A DNA stretch of 64,000 nucleotides from Streptomyces coeruleorubidus (GTDB lineage: Bacteria; Actinomycetota; Actinomycetes; Streptomycetales; Streptomycetaceae): contig NZ_CP118527.1 in NCBI RefSeq assembly GCF_028885415.1, positions 7,068,001-7,132,000 of the forward strand. The letters are read 5' to 3'. The position numbers and the translations under genes were made by a program. Below the pieces are notes generated by a model. It was not told the origin of the DNA. It made no database searches and saw nothing but the letters and a program-made list of their open reading frames with translations. Of this stretch, positions 28,282-35,454 are shown in pieces. Numbering within the stretch: the first letter of the stretch is position 1; every line of letters begins with the position of its first letter.

Positions 28282-28718
28282 CGATCCAGCGGATGGACAA
28301 CGTCCTCATCGTTGTCGACGACCTCGACGCGGTTCTCTCGTTCTTCGTCGAACTCGGCATGGAGCTGGAGGGCAGAGGGCCGGCCGAGGGACGTTGGGTG
28401 GAGCGTGTCATCGGGCTGGAGGACGTCCGACAGGAGATCGCGATGCTGCGGACCCCGGACGGTCACGGCCGCATCGAGCTGGCGATGTTCCACCAGCCGC
28501 AGGCGATCCGTCCCGAGCCGAAGGACGCGCCGGCGAACACGCTGGGCATTCGTCGCATCATGTTCGCCGTCGACGACATCGAGGACGCCATCGCCCGCCT
28601 GCACACCCACGGCGCCGAACTCATCGGCGAGGTGGTGCGATACGAGGACGTGTACCGGCTCTGCTACCTCCGCGGCCCCGAGGGCGTCATCGTCGGGCTG
28701 GCCGAGCAGCTCGGCTGA
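28278..28718 (+). CDS. VOC (glyoxalase/bleomycin resistance) family protein
   Basis: A 146-residue vicinal-oxygen-chelate fold protein. Two beta-alpha-beta-beta-beta modules are seen: MDNVLIVVDDLDAVLSFFVE and IRRIMFAVDDIEDAIARLHT, ending with CYLRGPEGVIVGLAEQLG. A conserved Glu near the C-terminus and possible metal ligands (HxxQ in MFHQPQ) are present, but I cannot assign the substrate. Such proteins range from dioxygenases and isomerases to drug-binding proteins. It overlaps the SRPBCC gene by four bases. A degenerate rlmN 5' copy and a tRNA remnant follow. Confidence 0.88.
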   Translation: MTIQRMDNVLIVVDDLDAVLSFFVELGMELEGRGPAEGRWVERVIGLEDVRQEIAMLRTPDGHGRIELAMFHQPQAIRPEPKDAPANTLGIRRIMFAVDDIEDAIARLHTHGAELIGEVVRYEDVYRLCYLRGPEGVIVGLAEQLG

Positions 28719-28759
28719 GGGTTGCCGAAGGCCCGCGTGCCCAGCGGTCGCAGGTCTTC

Positions 28760-28833
28760 TGAATCGATCCGCGACACCGGTGCGGCCATGCCTGAGCTCG
28801 GAGAACTGGCAGTGGCCGGGCGGCAAAAAGCCC
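28760..28833 (+). pseudogene. decayed duplicate of the rlmN promoter and start region
   Basis: The text GATCCGCGACACCGG (28766-28780), then ATGCCTGAGCTCGGAGAACT from 28788, aligns with GATCTGCGACACTGGG and ATGCCTGCACCCGGAGAACT at 29472 and 29494 of rlmN. Over the 20 bases from ATG, 17 match. The stretch upstream of the ATG matches at about three positions in four. A poorer match continues for about 35 bases, including GGC(A/C)AAAAAGCC versus GAGCCAAGAAGCC. The frame then departs from RlmN within about 15 codons and no catalytic part follows. It is therefore a truncated copy, not a functional gene. Confidence 0.7.
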
Positions 28834-28877
28834 TACCAGCGCGTTCGGCGCGGATTGGGGGCCTGGTTCGGGTCATT

Positions 28878-28896
28878 GGGCCGTCTCTGGGCCGTC
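28878..28896. repeat. pair of GGGCCGTC direct repeats
   Basis: GGGCCGTC occurs at 28878-28885 and again at 28889-28896, separated by three bases. Short direct repeats of this kind flank attachment cores of Streptomyces integrative elements as recombinase arm sites; here they lie about 115 bases from the tRNA remnant. The link is inference. Confidence 0.4.
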
Positions 28897-29011
28897 AGGC
28901 TCACGCGGGGCCGGAAGAAGCATCCGACCCACGGCCTTCCTCGGGCCTCAGCCACCGACGGCGGCAGCGACCAAACAACCAGGTCAGGGGTCGTTCTCAC
29001 TGCTCACCACG

Positions 29012-29066
29012 CGGAGGCGGTGGGATTTGGACCCACGGTGACATCGCTGCCACGACGGTTTTCAAG
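29012..29066 (-). pseudogene. 3' half of a tRNA with long variable arm (selC- or tRNA-Ser-like), no 5' half
   Basis: On the minus strand one reads CTTGAAAACC (anticodon loop and 3' anticodon stem), GTGGCAGCGATGTCAC (a long variable arm that pairs GTGGCA with TGTCAC), a T arm GTGGG-TCCAAAT-CCAC form (perfect 5-bp stem, seven-base loop), the acceptor strand CGCCTCC and discriminator G. Long variable arm plus G73 fit tRNA-Sec or tRNA-Ser. The 5' acceptor, D arm and 5' anticodon stem are missing: the upstream bases encode the end of a membrane protein, and its TGA stop is the TGA in CTTGAAA. There is no encoded CCA. An attachment-site scar or decayed gene is likely. Confidence 0.65.
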
Positions 29067-29310
29067 ATCTCCTGGGGAGGGACGCAGCCCGGCGGCGCAG
29101 CCCCCAAGCCCTGAACCGGCCGCTGATGAAGATGCCGACACCGATGGACAGGGGGAGCAGCACGGATGACGGCCCAACGCCGAGGGAGACCGAGTGGTGC
29201 CCGGCTGCCAGCGACGACAGAAACATGATCAGCGTGAGGGTCGCTGCTGCCACGGCGAGAAAGACCGCCAATTCGGCCCACCACATCGCCCGTGTCGGTT
29301 GAGTCGTCAC
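29062..29310 (-). CDS. small membrane protein of unknown function (82 aa)
   Basis: A short hydrophobic protein. After [13 protein letters not shown] there is one membrane helix ([20 protein letters not shown]), a hydrophilic loop [14 protein letters not shown], a second helix ([15 protein letters not shown]) and a basic tail [19 protein letters not shown]. It is read as a leaderless gene: the GTG at 29310 lies six bases after a good promoter (-10 TACAAC, -35 TTGTAA, 17-base spacing). The stop codon falls within the tRNA remnant, so the last residues may have been created by the recombination. No family is recognised. It is divergent from rlmN. Confidence 0.65.
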   Translation of the reverse strand: MTTQPTRAMWWAELAVFLAVAAATLTLIMFLSSLAAGHHSVSLGVGPSSVLLPLSIGVGIFISGRFRAWGLRRRAASLPRRS

Positions 29311-29316
29311 GACGTC

Positions 29317-29345
29317 GTTGTACACCCGTGCCACCGGGCTTACAA
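29317..29345 (-). promoter_or_regulatory. promoter of the small membrane protein gene
   Basis: On the minus strand TTGTAA (29345-29340), a 17-base spacer and TACAAC (29322-29317) make a near-consensus vegetative promoter. The GTG start follows six bases downstream of the -10, so the message would begin at or close to the start codon. Confidence 0.65.
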
Positions 29346-29493
29346 GGCAGTGATCACGGCGTCCTCGATCAGTGCGGGGCCGCCCCCGGGCCGTGCGAGG
29401 CCGACCGACGATGGCAGAGGGCGCCCACGAGTGACCGCCCCCACCCGGCTCTGGCCTGGGCTGCCTGAGTTGATCTGCGACACTGGGAGGGTT

Positions 29494-30600
29494 ATGCCTG
29501 CACCCGGAGAACTCACTTTCGTCGCCCCGCGCGGAGCCAAGAAGCCGCCGCGGCATCTCGCCGACCTCACTCCTGCCGAGCGCAAGGAGGCCGTTGCCGC
29601 TGTCGGGGAGAAGCCGTTTCGTGCCAAGCAGCTCTCGCAGCACTACTTCGCGCGGTACGCGCACGATCCGGAGCAGTGGACCGACATCCCGGCCGGTTCC
29701 CGCGGCCGGCTCCAGGAGGCGTTGCTGCCCGAGCTGATGACGGTCGTGCGGCATCTGTCGACCGACCAGGGCACCACGCGCAAGACGCTGTGGCGGCTGT
29801 TCGACGGGACGCTCGTCGAGTCCGTGCTGATGCGCTACCCGGACCGGGTGACCATGTGCATCAGCTCGCAGGCCGGGTGCGGGATGAACTGCCCGTTCTG
29901 TGCGACCGGGCAGGCGGGGCTCGACCGGAATCTGTCCACCGCCGAGATCGTGCACCAGATCGTGGACGGTATGCGGGCCCTCAGGGACGGCGAGGTGCCG
30001 GGCGGGCCGGCGCGGCTCAGCAACATCGTGTTCATGGGCATGGGCGAGCCGCTCGCCAACTACAACCGGGTCCTCGGCTCCATCCGGCGGCTCACCGACC
30101 CCGAGCCCGACGGGCTGGGGCTCTCGCAGCGCGGGATCACCGTCTCGACGGTCGGGCTCGTCCCGGCCATCCACCGGTTCGCCGACGAGGATCTCAAGTG
30201 CCGCCTCGCGATCTCGCTGCACGCCCCCGACGACGAGCTGCGCGACACCCTCGTCCCCGTGAACACGCGGTGGAAGGTGCGCGAGGTCCTCGACGCCGGG
30301 TTCGAGTACGCGGCGAAGTCCGGGCGCCGGCTGTCCATCGAGTACGCGCTGATCCGGGACATCAACGATCAGGCCTGGCGCGGTGACCGGCTCGGGCGGC
30401 TGCTCAAGGGCAGGCCCGTGCATGTGAACCTGATCCCGCTCAACCCGACGCCCGGCTCCAAGTGGACCGCCTCGCGGCCCGAGGACGAGAAGGCGTTCGT
30501 GGAGGCGATCGCGGCCCATGGTGTGCCGGTGACGATCCGGGACACCCGTGGTCAGGAGATCGACGGGGCGTGTGGTCAGCTCGCGGCCACCGAACGGTAG
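29494..30600 (+). CDS. rlmN: 23S rRNA/tRNA adenosine C2-methyltransferase RlmN
   Basis: A radical SAM enzyme of 368 residues that methylates C2 of A2503 in 23S rRNA and A37 in some tRNAs. The Fe-S cluster motif is [20 protein letters not shown] near residues 126-145. [20 protein letters not shown] and [19 protein letters not shown] are characteristic, as is the C-terminal GACGQL, carrying the second catalytic Cys. The start is the ATG at 29494 ([14 protein letters not shown]). A truncated copy of this start and its upstream region lies about 700 bases upstream. The thiBPQ operon and its riboswitch begin right after. Confidence 0.97.
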   Translation: MPAPGELTFVAPRGAKKPPRHLADLTPAERKEAVAAVGEKPFRAKQLSQHYFARYAHDPEQWTDIPAGSRGRLQEALLPELMTVVRHLSTDQGTTRKTLWRLFDGTLVESVLMRYPDRVTMCISSQAGCGMNCPFCATGQAGLDRNLSTAEIVHQIVDGMRALRDGEVPGGPARLSNIVFMGMGEPLANYNRVLGSIRRLTDPEPDGLGLSQRGITVSTVGLVPAIHRFADEDLKCRLAISLHAPDDELRDTLVPVNTRWKVREVLDAGFEYAAKSGRRLSIEYALIRDINDQAWRGDRLGRLLKGRPVHVNLIPLNPTPGSKWTASRPEDEKAFVEAIAAHGVPVTIRDTRGQEIDGACGQLAATER

Positions 30601-30649
30601 TCTGACCAGGGTAAGAACGCCTGCATATTCCGACACCTTCATATTCCGA

Positions 30650-30735
30650 CAGGGGAGCGCCACAGCGCTGAGAGTGCGGCACACGGCCGCAGACCCTCCG
30701 AACCTGGCCCAGGTCATTCTGGGTAGGGAGATCGG
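30650..30735 (+). promoter_or_regulatory. thiamine pyrophosphate (TPP) riboswitch
   Basis: The conserved THI-box elements are present in order: AGGGGAGCGCC, the GCTGAGAG core at 30667-30674, GACCCTCCGAACCTG at 30692-30706, and the closing GGGTAGGGAG at 30721-30730. A variable P3 extension (GTGCGGCACACGGCCGCA) lies between the cores. It sits 49 bases after rlmN and about 90 before thiB. TPP binding normally turns such genes off. The hairpins that follow (30756-30789 and 30799-30816) are the likely expression platform. Confidence 0.93.
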
Positions 30736-30755
30736 TCATCACTCGAGCTGTTGCG

Positions 30756-30789
30756 CCCTGCCCGGGACTCCCAGAGATCCCGGGCAGGG
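30756..30789 (+). terminator. hairpin in the thiB leader (terminator-like)
   Basis: CCCTGCCCGGGA (30756-30767) and TCCCGGGCAGGG (30778-30789) form a perfect 12-bp stem with a ten-base loop. It lies between the TPP aptamer and the ribosome site. There is no U-tract, but this is common in Streptomyces. It may terminate transcription when TPP is bound. Confidence 0.6.
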
Positions 30790-30798
30790 CCGCGTCTT

Positions 30799-30816
30799 CT
30801 CCTGGTCCTCCAGGAG
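30799..30816 (+). promoter_or_regulatory. hairpin covering the thiB ribosome binding site
   Basis: CTCCTGG (30799-30805) pairs with CCAGGAG (30810-30816), a 7-bp stem with a four-base loop. The second arm contains most of the AGGAGG (30812-30817) ribosome site six bases before the GTG start of thiB. It would block initiation, so TPP control may be translational, or both. Confidence 0.6.
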
Positions 30817-30823
30817 GAATCCA

Positions 30824-31909
30824 GTGAGCAACAACATCAAGCGGCTGACGGCGGTGGTCGTCGCCCTCGGCATGGCCGGCACGCTCGCCGCGTGCGGGTC
30901 GTCCGACGGCGGCCAGGGATCCGGCGACTCCAAGACCGTCACCCTCGTCAGCCACGACTCGTGGGCCGCCTCGAAGGGCGTCATCGCGGCCTTCGAGAAG
31001 CAGTCCGGCTACAAGGTCAAGGTTCTCAAGGACGGCGACGCCGGGCAGGCCGTCAACAAGGCCATCCTGACCAAGGACAACCCGCAGGGCGACGTCTTCT
31101 TCGGCGTCGACAACACGCTGCTGTCCCGCGCCCTCGACAACGGCCTGTTCCAGTCGTACGAGGCGAAGGGCTCCGACCTGATCCTGCCGGAGTACCGCGT
31201 CGACCAGGACAAGCACCGGGTCACGCCCGTCGACACCGGCGACATCTGCGTGAACTACGACAAGAAGTACTTCGCCGACCACAAGCTCGACCCGCCGCGG
31301 AGCTTCGACGACCTGGTCAAGCCCCAGTACAAGAACCTCCTGGTCACCGAGAACGCCTCCACCTCCTCTCCCGGCCTCGGCTTCCTGCTCGGCACCGCCG
31401 CGAAGTACGGCGACGAGGGCTGGCAGGACTACTGGAAGAAGCTCAAGGCCAACGGCGTGAAGGTCGTCGACGGCTGGGATCAGGCCTACAACGAGGAGTT
31501 CTCCGGCTCGGCCGGCGGGAAGAAGGCCAAGGGGGACCGGCCGCTCGTCGTGTCGTACGCCTCCTCGCCGCCCGTCGAGGTCGTCTACACCGACCCGAAG
31601 CCCAGCACGGCACCGACCGGGGTCGCGCAGGGCACCTGCTTCCGGCAGGTCGAGTACGCCGGGCTGCTGAGCAACGCGAAGAACACCAAGGGCGGCAAGG
31701 CGTTCCTCGACTTCCTGATCAGCAAGAAGTTCCAGGACGACATGCCGCTCAACATGTACGTGTACCCGGTGCGCGAGGGCGCCCAGGTGCCGCCGGAGTT
31801 CGTGAAGTACGGTCCGCAGGCGAAGGACCCGGAGACCATGGACCCGGCGAAGATCGCCGACAACCGTGACCAGTGGGTCAAGTCGTGGACCTCGCTCGTA
31901 CTGAAGTGA
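30824..31909 (+). CDS. thiB: thiamine ABC transporter substrate-binding lipoprotein
   Basis: A 361-residue periplasmic-type binding protein, anchored as a lipoprotein: the signal peptide SNNIKRLTAVVVALGMAGTL ends in a lipobox LAAC at residues 22-25. The mature protein belongs to the iron/thiamine/putrescine-binding cluster (KTVTLVSHDSWAASKGVIAA, KQSGYKVKVLKDGDAGQAVN, GDVFFGVDNTLLSRALDNG). The family TbpA/ThiB binds thiamine, TMP and TPP. The start is GTG at 30824 behind AGGAGG. A TPP riboswitch directly upstream makes the thiamine assignment strong. It overlaps thiP by four bases (GTGA). Confidence 0.93.
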   Translation: MSNNIKRLTAVVVALGMAGTLAACGSSDGGQGSGDSKTVTLVSHDSWAASKGVIAAFEKQSGYKVKVLKDGDAGQAVNKAILTKDNPQGDVFFGVDNTLLSRALDNGLFQSYEAKGSDLILPEYRVDQDKHRVTPVDTGDICVNYDKKYFADHKLDPPRSFDDLVKPQYKNLLVTENASTSSPGLGFLLGTAAKYGDEGWQDYWKKLKANGVKVVDGWDQAYNEEFSGSAGGKKAKGDRPLVVSYASSPPVEVVYTDPKPSTAPTGVAQGTCFRQVEYAGLLSNAKNTKGGKAFLDFLISKKFQDDMPLNMYVYPVREGAQVPPEFVKYGPQAKDPETMDPAKIADNRDQWVKSWTSLVLK

Positions 31910-33555
31910 CCGTCCGCAAGGACCGTCGCGGGAGCGCGGCGCGGCTCGGACTCATCGCCGTGCCCGTCGCGTTCTTCGCGGTCTTCTTCGCCTACCCCGT
32001 CGCCGCGATCGTCGCCCGCGGCCTGAAGGTGGACGGGGTCTGGCAGTTCGGGCGGATCGGGGAGGTGCTGGCGCAGTCCGACGTCCGGCACGTCCTGTGG
32101 TTCACCACCTGGCAGGCGACCGTCTCGACGGCGCTCACCCTGCTGATCGCACTGCCCGGCGCGTACGTCTTCGCGCGCTTCGACTTCCCCGGCAAGCAGG
32201 TCCTGCGGGCGGTCGTGACCGTGCCGTTCGTGCTGCCGACGGTCGTCGTCGGTACGGCGTTCCTGGCGCTGGTCGGGCGCGGCGGGCTGCTGGACGAGCT
32301 GTGGGGCGTGCGGCTGGACACCACCGTGTGGGCGATCCTGCTCGCGCACGTCTTCTTCAACTACGCGGTCGTCGTACGGACCGTCGGCGGGCTCTGGGCG
32401 CAGCTCGACCCGCGGCAGGAGGAGGCCGCGCGGATGCTCGGAGCGTCCCCTATGAGGGCCTGGCGGCAGGTCACGCTGCCGGCGCTCGCGCCCGCCGTGG
32501 CCGCCGCCGCGCTCATGGTCTTCCTGTTCACCTTCACCTCCTTCGGTGTCGTCCAGATCCTCGGCGGGCCCACCTTCTCGACCCTGGAGGTGGAGATCTA
32601 CCGGCAGACGTCGGAGATCTTCGACCTGTCGACGGCGGCCGTGCTGACGTTGATCCAGTTCGTCGCGGTGGGCGCGATCCTCGCCGTGCACGCCTGGACC
32701 GTACGGCGGCGGGAGACCGCGCTGCGGCTGGTGGACCCGTCCGTGACCGCGCGCCGGCCGCGCGGCACCGGGCAGTGGGCGCTGCTGGGCGGGGTGCTCG
32801 GCACCGTCGTCGTGCTGCTCCTGCTGCCGCTCGCCGTGCTGGTCCAGCGGTCCCTGGACGCGCCCGGATTCGGCTACTACCGGGCCCTGACCAGGGACGA
32901 CGGCGGGGTGTTCCTGGTGGCGCCGATCGAGGCGATCGGCAATTCGTTGTCGTACGCCGTCGCCGCCACCCTCATCGCCGTGATGATCGGGGGGCTCGCC
33001 TCCGTCGCGCTCACCCGCCGGGACGCCGGGCGGTTCGTGCGCGGCTTCGACGCGCTGCTGATGCTGCCGCTCGGGGTGTCCGCGGTGACCGTCGGCTTCG
33101 GGTTCCTGATCGCCCTCGACGAACCGCCGCTGGATCTGAGGGCCTCGTGGATCCTGGTGCCGCTCGCGCAGGCGCTGGTCGGAGTGCCGTTCGTCGTGCG
33201 GACGATGCTGCCCGTGCTGCGGGCGGTGGACGTGCGGCTGCGGGAGGCGGCCTCGGTGCTGGGGGCCTCGCCCTGGCGGGTGTGGCGTGAGGTGGATCTG
33301 CCGATGGTGCGGCGGGCGCTGCTGATCGCGGCCGGGTTCGCCTTCGCCGTGTCGCTCGGGGAGTTCGGGGCGACGGTGTTCATCGCGCGGCCCGACAACC
33401 CGACGCTGCCGGTGGCCGTGGCGCGGCTGCTGGGGCGGCCCGGAGAACTCAACTACGGCCAGGCGATGGCCCTTTCGACGATTCTGATGGTGGTGTGCGC
33501 CGTGGCTCTGCTGTTGCTGGAGAGGCTTCGCACCGACCGGACCGGGGAGTTCTGA
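31906..33555 (+). CDS. thiP: thiamine ABC transporter permease (fused double domain)
   Basis: A 549-residue membrane permease made of two halves, each with six predicted helices and one EAA loop: EEAARMLGASPMRAWRQVTL near residue 170 and REAASVLGASPWRVWREVDL near residue 445. This internal duplication is typical of ThiP and of iron (FbpB-like) permeases. It would form the channel alone with a ThiQ dimer. The GTG at 31906 overlaps the thiB stop; the frame opens 11 codons earlier inside thiB. The stop shares one base with thiQ. The thiamine role rests on context. Confidence 0.92.
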   Translation: MTVRKDRRGSAARLGLIAVPVAFFAVFFAYPVAAIVARGLKVDGVWQFGRIGEVLAQSDVRHVLWFTTWQATVSTALTLLIALPGAYVFARFDFPGKQVLRAVVTVPFVLPTVVVGTAFLALVGRGGLLDELWGVRLDTTVWAILLAHVFFNYAVVVRTVGGLWAQLDPRQEEAARMLGASPMRAWRQVTLPALAPAVAAAALMVFLFTFTSFGVVQILGGPTFSTLEVEIYRQTSEIFDLSTAAVLTLIQFVAVGAILAVHAWTVRRRETALRLVDPSVTARRPRGTGQWALLGGVLGTVVVLLLLPLAVLVQRSLDAPGFGYYRALTRDDGGVFLVAPIEAIGNSLSYAVAATLIAVMIGGLASVALTRRDAGRFVRGFDALLMLPLGVSAVTVGFGFLIALDEPPLDLRASWILVPLAQALVGVPFVVRTMLPVLRAVDVRLREAASVLGASPWRVWREVDLPMVRRALLIAAGFAFAVSLGEFGATVFIARPDNPTLPVAVARLLGRPGELNYGQAMALSTILMVVCAVALLLLERLRTDRTGEF

Positions 33556-34574
33556 TGCTGCTGGCTCTGCAGGGCGCGACGGTCCGTTTCGGCGGGCGTG
33601 CGGTGCTGGACGCCGTCGATCTGGAGGTCGCCGAGCACGAGATCGTGTGCGTGCTCGGGCCCAGCGGCAGCGGCAAGTCGACGCTGCTGCGGGCGGTGGC
33701 CGGGCTGCAACCCCTCGACTCCGGGCGGGTGTCGCTCGACGGGCGCGACCAGGCGGGCGTGCTCGCGCACCGGCGCGGCGTCGGGCTGATGTTCCAGGAC
33801 CACCAGCTGTTCCCGCAGCGGGACGTGGGCGGCAACGTCGCCTTCGGACTGCGTATGCACGGTGCGTCGAAGCGGCAACAGGCCGAGCGCGTACAGGAGT
33901 TGCTTGACCTGGTCGGCCTGCCGGGCGCGTCCCGCCGGGCCGTCGCGGCGCTGTCCGGCGGGGAGCAGCAGCGGGTGGCGCTGGCCCGGGCCCTGGCGCC
34001 GAGCCCCCGGCTGCTGATGCTGGACGAGCCGCTGGGCCAGCTCGACCGGTCGCTCAGGGAGCGGCTGGTCGTCGAACTGAGGGAACTCTTCGGCCGGTTG
34101 GGCACGACCGTGCTCGCCGTGACGCACGACCAGGGGGAGGCCTTCGCGCTGGCCGACCGGGTCGTGGTGATGCGGGACGGGCGGATCGCCCAGTCCGGTA
34201 CGCCCCTTCAGGTATGGCAGCGGCCGGCCGACGCGTTCGTGGCCCGCTTCCTCGGCTTCGAGAACGTCGTCGAAGCGACGGTCGGGGCGGAGGCCGCGGA
34301 CACGCCGTGGGGCAAGGTGCCGGTGCCGGAGGGCGCCCCGCAGGGCACGCGGACCCTGCTCGTGCGGCCCGCAGGCGTGCGCCTGGTGCCCGCCGGCACG
34401 GGCCTGCGCTGCACGGTGACCGCGCGCACCTTCAAGGGCACCCATGTCGCCGTCCACCTCCAGCCGGAGGACGCCCCGCGCCTGGAGGCGGCGTGCGCGC
34501 TGCGGTCGTCGCCGGAGGTCGGGGACGAGGCCGGGGTGGAGTTCGACGCGGCCGAAATCGTGGTGCTCGGCTGA
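33555..34574 (+). CDS. thiQ: thiamine ABC transporter ATP-binding protein
   Basis: A 339-residue ABC ATPase. Walker A is GPSGSGKSTLLRAVAGL near residue 37; Q-loop FQDHQLFPQRDVGGN; signature ALSGGEQQRVALARALAP; Walker B RLLMLDEPLGQLD; the H-loop is AVTHDQGEAFALADR. About 110 further residues form a TOBE-like C-terminal domain (GLRCTVTARTFKGTHVAVHL). It is of the CysA/PotA-like size, longer than E. coli ThiQ (about 230). The ATG at 33555 overlaps the thiP stop by one base. The three genes are a single riboswitch-controlled operon. Confidence 0.93.
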   Translation: MLLALQGATVRFGGRAVLDAVDLEVAEHEIVCVLGPSGSGKSTLLRAVAGLQPLDSGRVSLDGRDQAGVLAHRRGVGLMFQDHQLFPQRDVGGNVAFGLRMHGASKRQQAERVQELLDLVGLPGASRRAVAALSGGEQQRVALARALAPSPRLLMLDEPLGQLDRSLRERLVVELRELFGRLGTTVLAVTHDQGEAFALADRVVVMRDGRIAQSGTPLQVWQRPADAFVARFLGFENVVEATVGAEAADTPWGKVPVPEGAPQGTRTLLVRPAGVRLVPAGTGLRCTVTARTFKGTHVAVHLQPEDAPRLEAACALRSSPEVGDEAGVEFDAAEIVVLG

Positions 34575-34599
34575 TCGGCTGCCGCCTAAGGTGCGGGGC

Positions 34600-35397
34600 A
34601 TGACGCTACTCGCACACGACCGCTACTGCGACGAAATCGCCCACCAGGTCGCCCTGTTGAGGTCCGTGGTGACGTCCGGCGCCGATCTGTCCGGCACCGT
34701 GCCGACCTGCCCGGACTGGTCGCTGGAAGATCTGGTCCGGCACATGGGCGGCGCCATGCGCTGGGTGGAGTTCATCGTGCGGACCCGGGCCGAGGAGGAA
34801 GTGCCCGAGGAGCGGGTGCCGGGCCTGGCCGGACCCGGAACCCGGGGTGACGCCGCCGTACTGGACGCATGGCTGGCGGAGGGCGGCGAGCAGGTCGTCG
34901 CGGCGCTGCGGGAGGCCGGGCCGGACACGAAGGTGTGGAGCTGGGCGGGGATCCTCAACTCCGGGTTCTGGGCCCGACGGATGACACACGAGATCACCGT
35001 GCACCGCGCGGACGCCACGCTCGCCGCCGGACTGCCCTACGACGTCGCGCGCGACGTGGCCGCCGACGCGATCGACGAGTGGCTCCAGATCGTCGAGTAC
35101 GTGCAGCGGACGGCTCCGCAGGACACGGTGGGGGAACTGCGCGGCCCGGGCCGCAGCATCCATCTGCACGCCACCGACACCGGGTCCGGCCTGAACGCCG
35201 AGTGGCTCGTCGAGCTCACCGAGGACGGTGTCGCCTGGCGCCGGGGCCACGAGAAGGCCACGGTCGCCCTGCGCGGGCCGCTCACCTCCGTCCTGCTCGC
35301 CTTCTACCGCCGGCTGCCGCTGGACGCCCCGGAGTTGGAGGTGCTGGGAGAGCGGGAACTGCTGGATTTCTGGCTGGAGCGGGCGACCTTCGGGTGA
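34600..35397 (+). CDS. maleylpyruvate isomerase-family (mycothiol-dependent) protein
   Basis: A 265-residue protein of the DinB-like/MDMPI family. The N-terminal four-helix part (LLRSVVTSGADLSGTVPTCP, DWSLEDLVRHMGGAMRWVEF) has the usual histidine metal ligand in the VRHMGG segment and RMTHEITVHRADA providing the later HxxxH pair. A C-terminal MDMPI-type domain follows. Family members use mycothiol as cofactor, the actinobacterial thiol. The particular reaction is not predictable. It starts 25 bases after thiQ with no good ribosome site, and a shared terminator separates it from the convergent LAETG gene. Confidence 0.85.
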   Translation: MTLLAHDRYCDEIAHQVALLRSVVTSGADLSGTVPTCPDWSLEDLVRHMGGAMRWVEFIVRTRAEEEVPEERVPGLAGPGTRGDAAVLDAWLAEGGEQVVAALREAGPDTKVWSWAGILNSGFWARRMTHEITVHRADATLAAGLPYDVARDVAADAIDEWLQIVEYVQRTAPQDTVGELRGPGRSIHLHATDTGSGLNAEWLVELTEDGVAWRRGHEKATVALRGPLTSVLLAFYRRLPLDAPELEVLGERELLDFWLERATFG

Positions 35398-35405
35398 GAC
35401 GGGAC

Positions 35406-35435
35406 GTGGCCCGCCCCCGGTCGGGAACGGGCCAC
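35406..35435. terminator. hairpin between convergent genes
   Basis: GTGGCCCG (35406-35413) and CGGGCCAC (35428-35435) form a perfect 8-bp stem with a 14-base loop. It lies between the MDMPI-family gene on the plus strand and the LAETG protein gene on the minus strand and can serve both. Confidence 0.65.
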
Positions 35436-35454
35436 ATCAGACGGTGCGAAGGCG

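Larger units (their letters stand above)
28719..29061. other. gene-free scar between the VOC gene and the small membrane protein
   Basis: This stretch has no gene I can support. It contains a decayed duplicate of the rlmN 5' region, a pair of GGGCCGTC repeats and the tRNA 3' half (each listed separately). Short frames exist but none has family-like sequence. The combination suggests an old integration or recombination site. Confidence 0.6.

Noticed and set aside
28788..29114. Frame beginning MPELGELAVAGRQKALPARS
   Set aside because: The first residues match RlmN but the rest does not, and the frame crosses the tRNA remnant; treated as a decayed duplicate.
31585..32691. Long open frame on the minus strand opposite thiB/thiP
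   Set aside because: G+C-rich codon bias in the real genes leaves the opposite frames open; the predicted protein is a low-complexity Arg/Gly/Asp mix with no family pattern.
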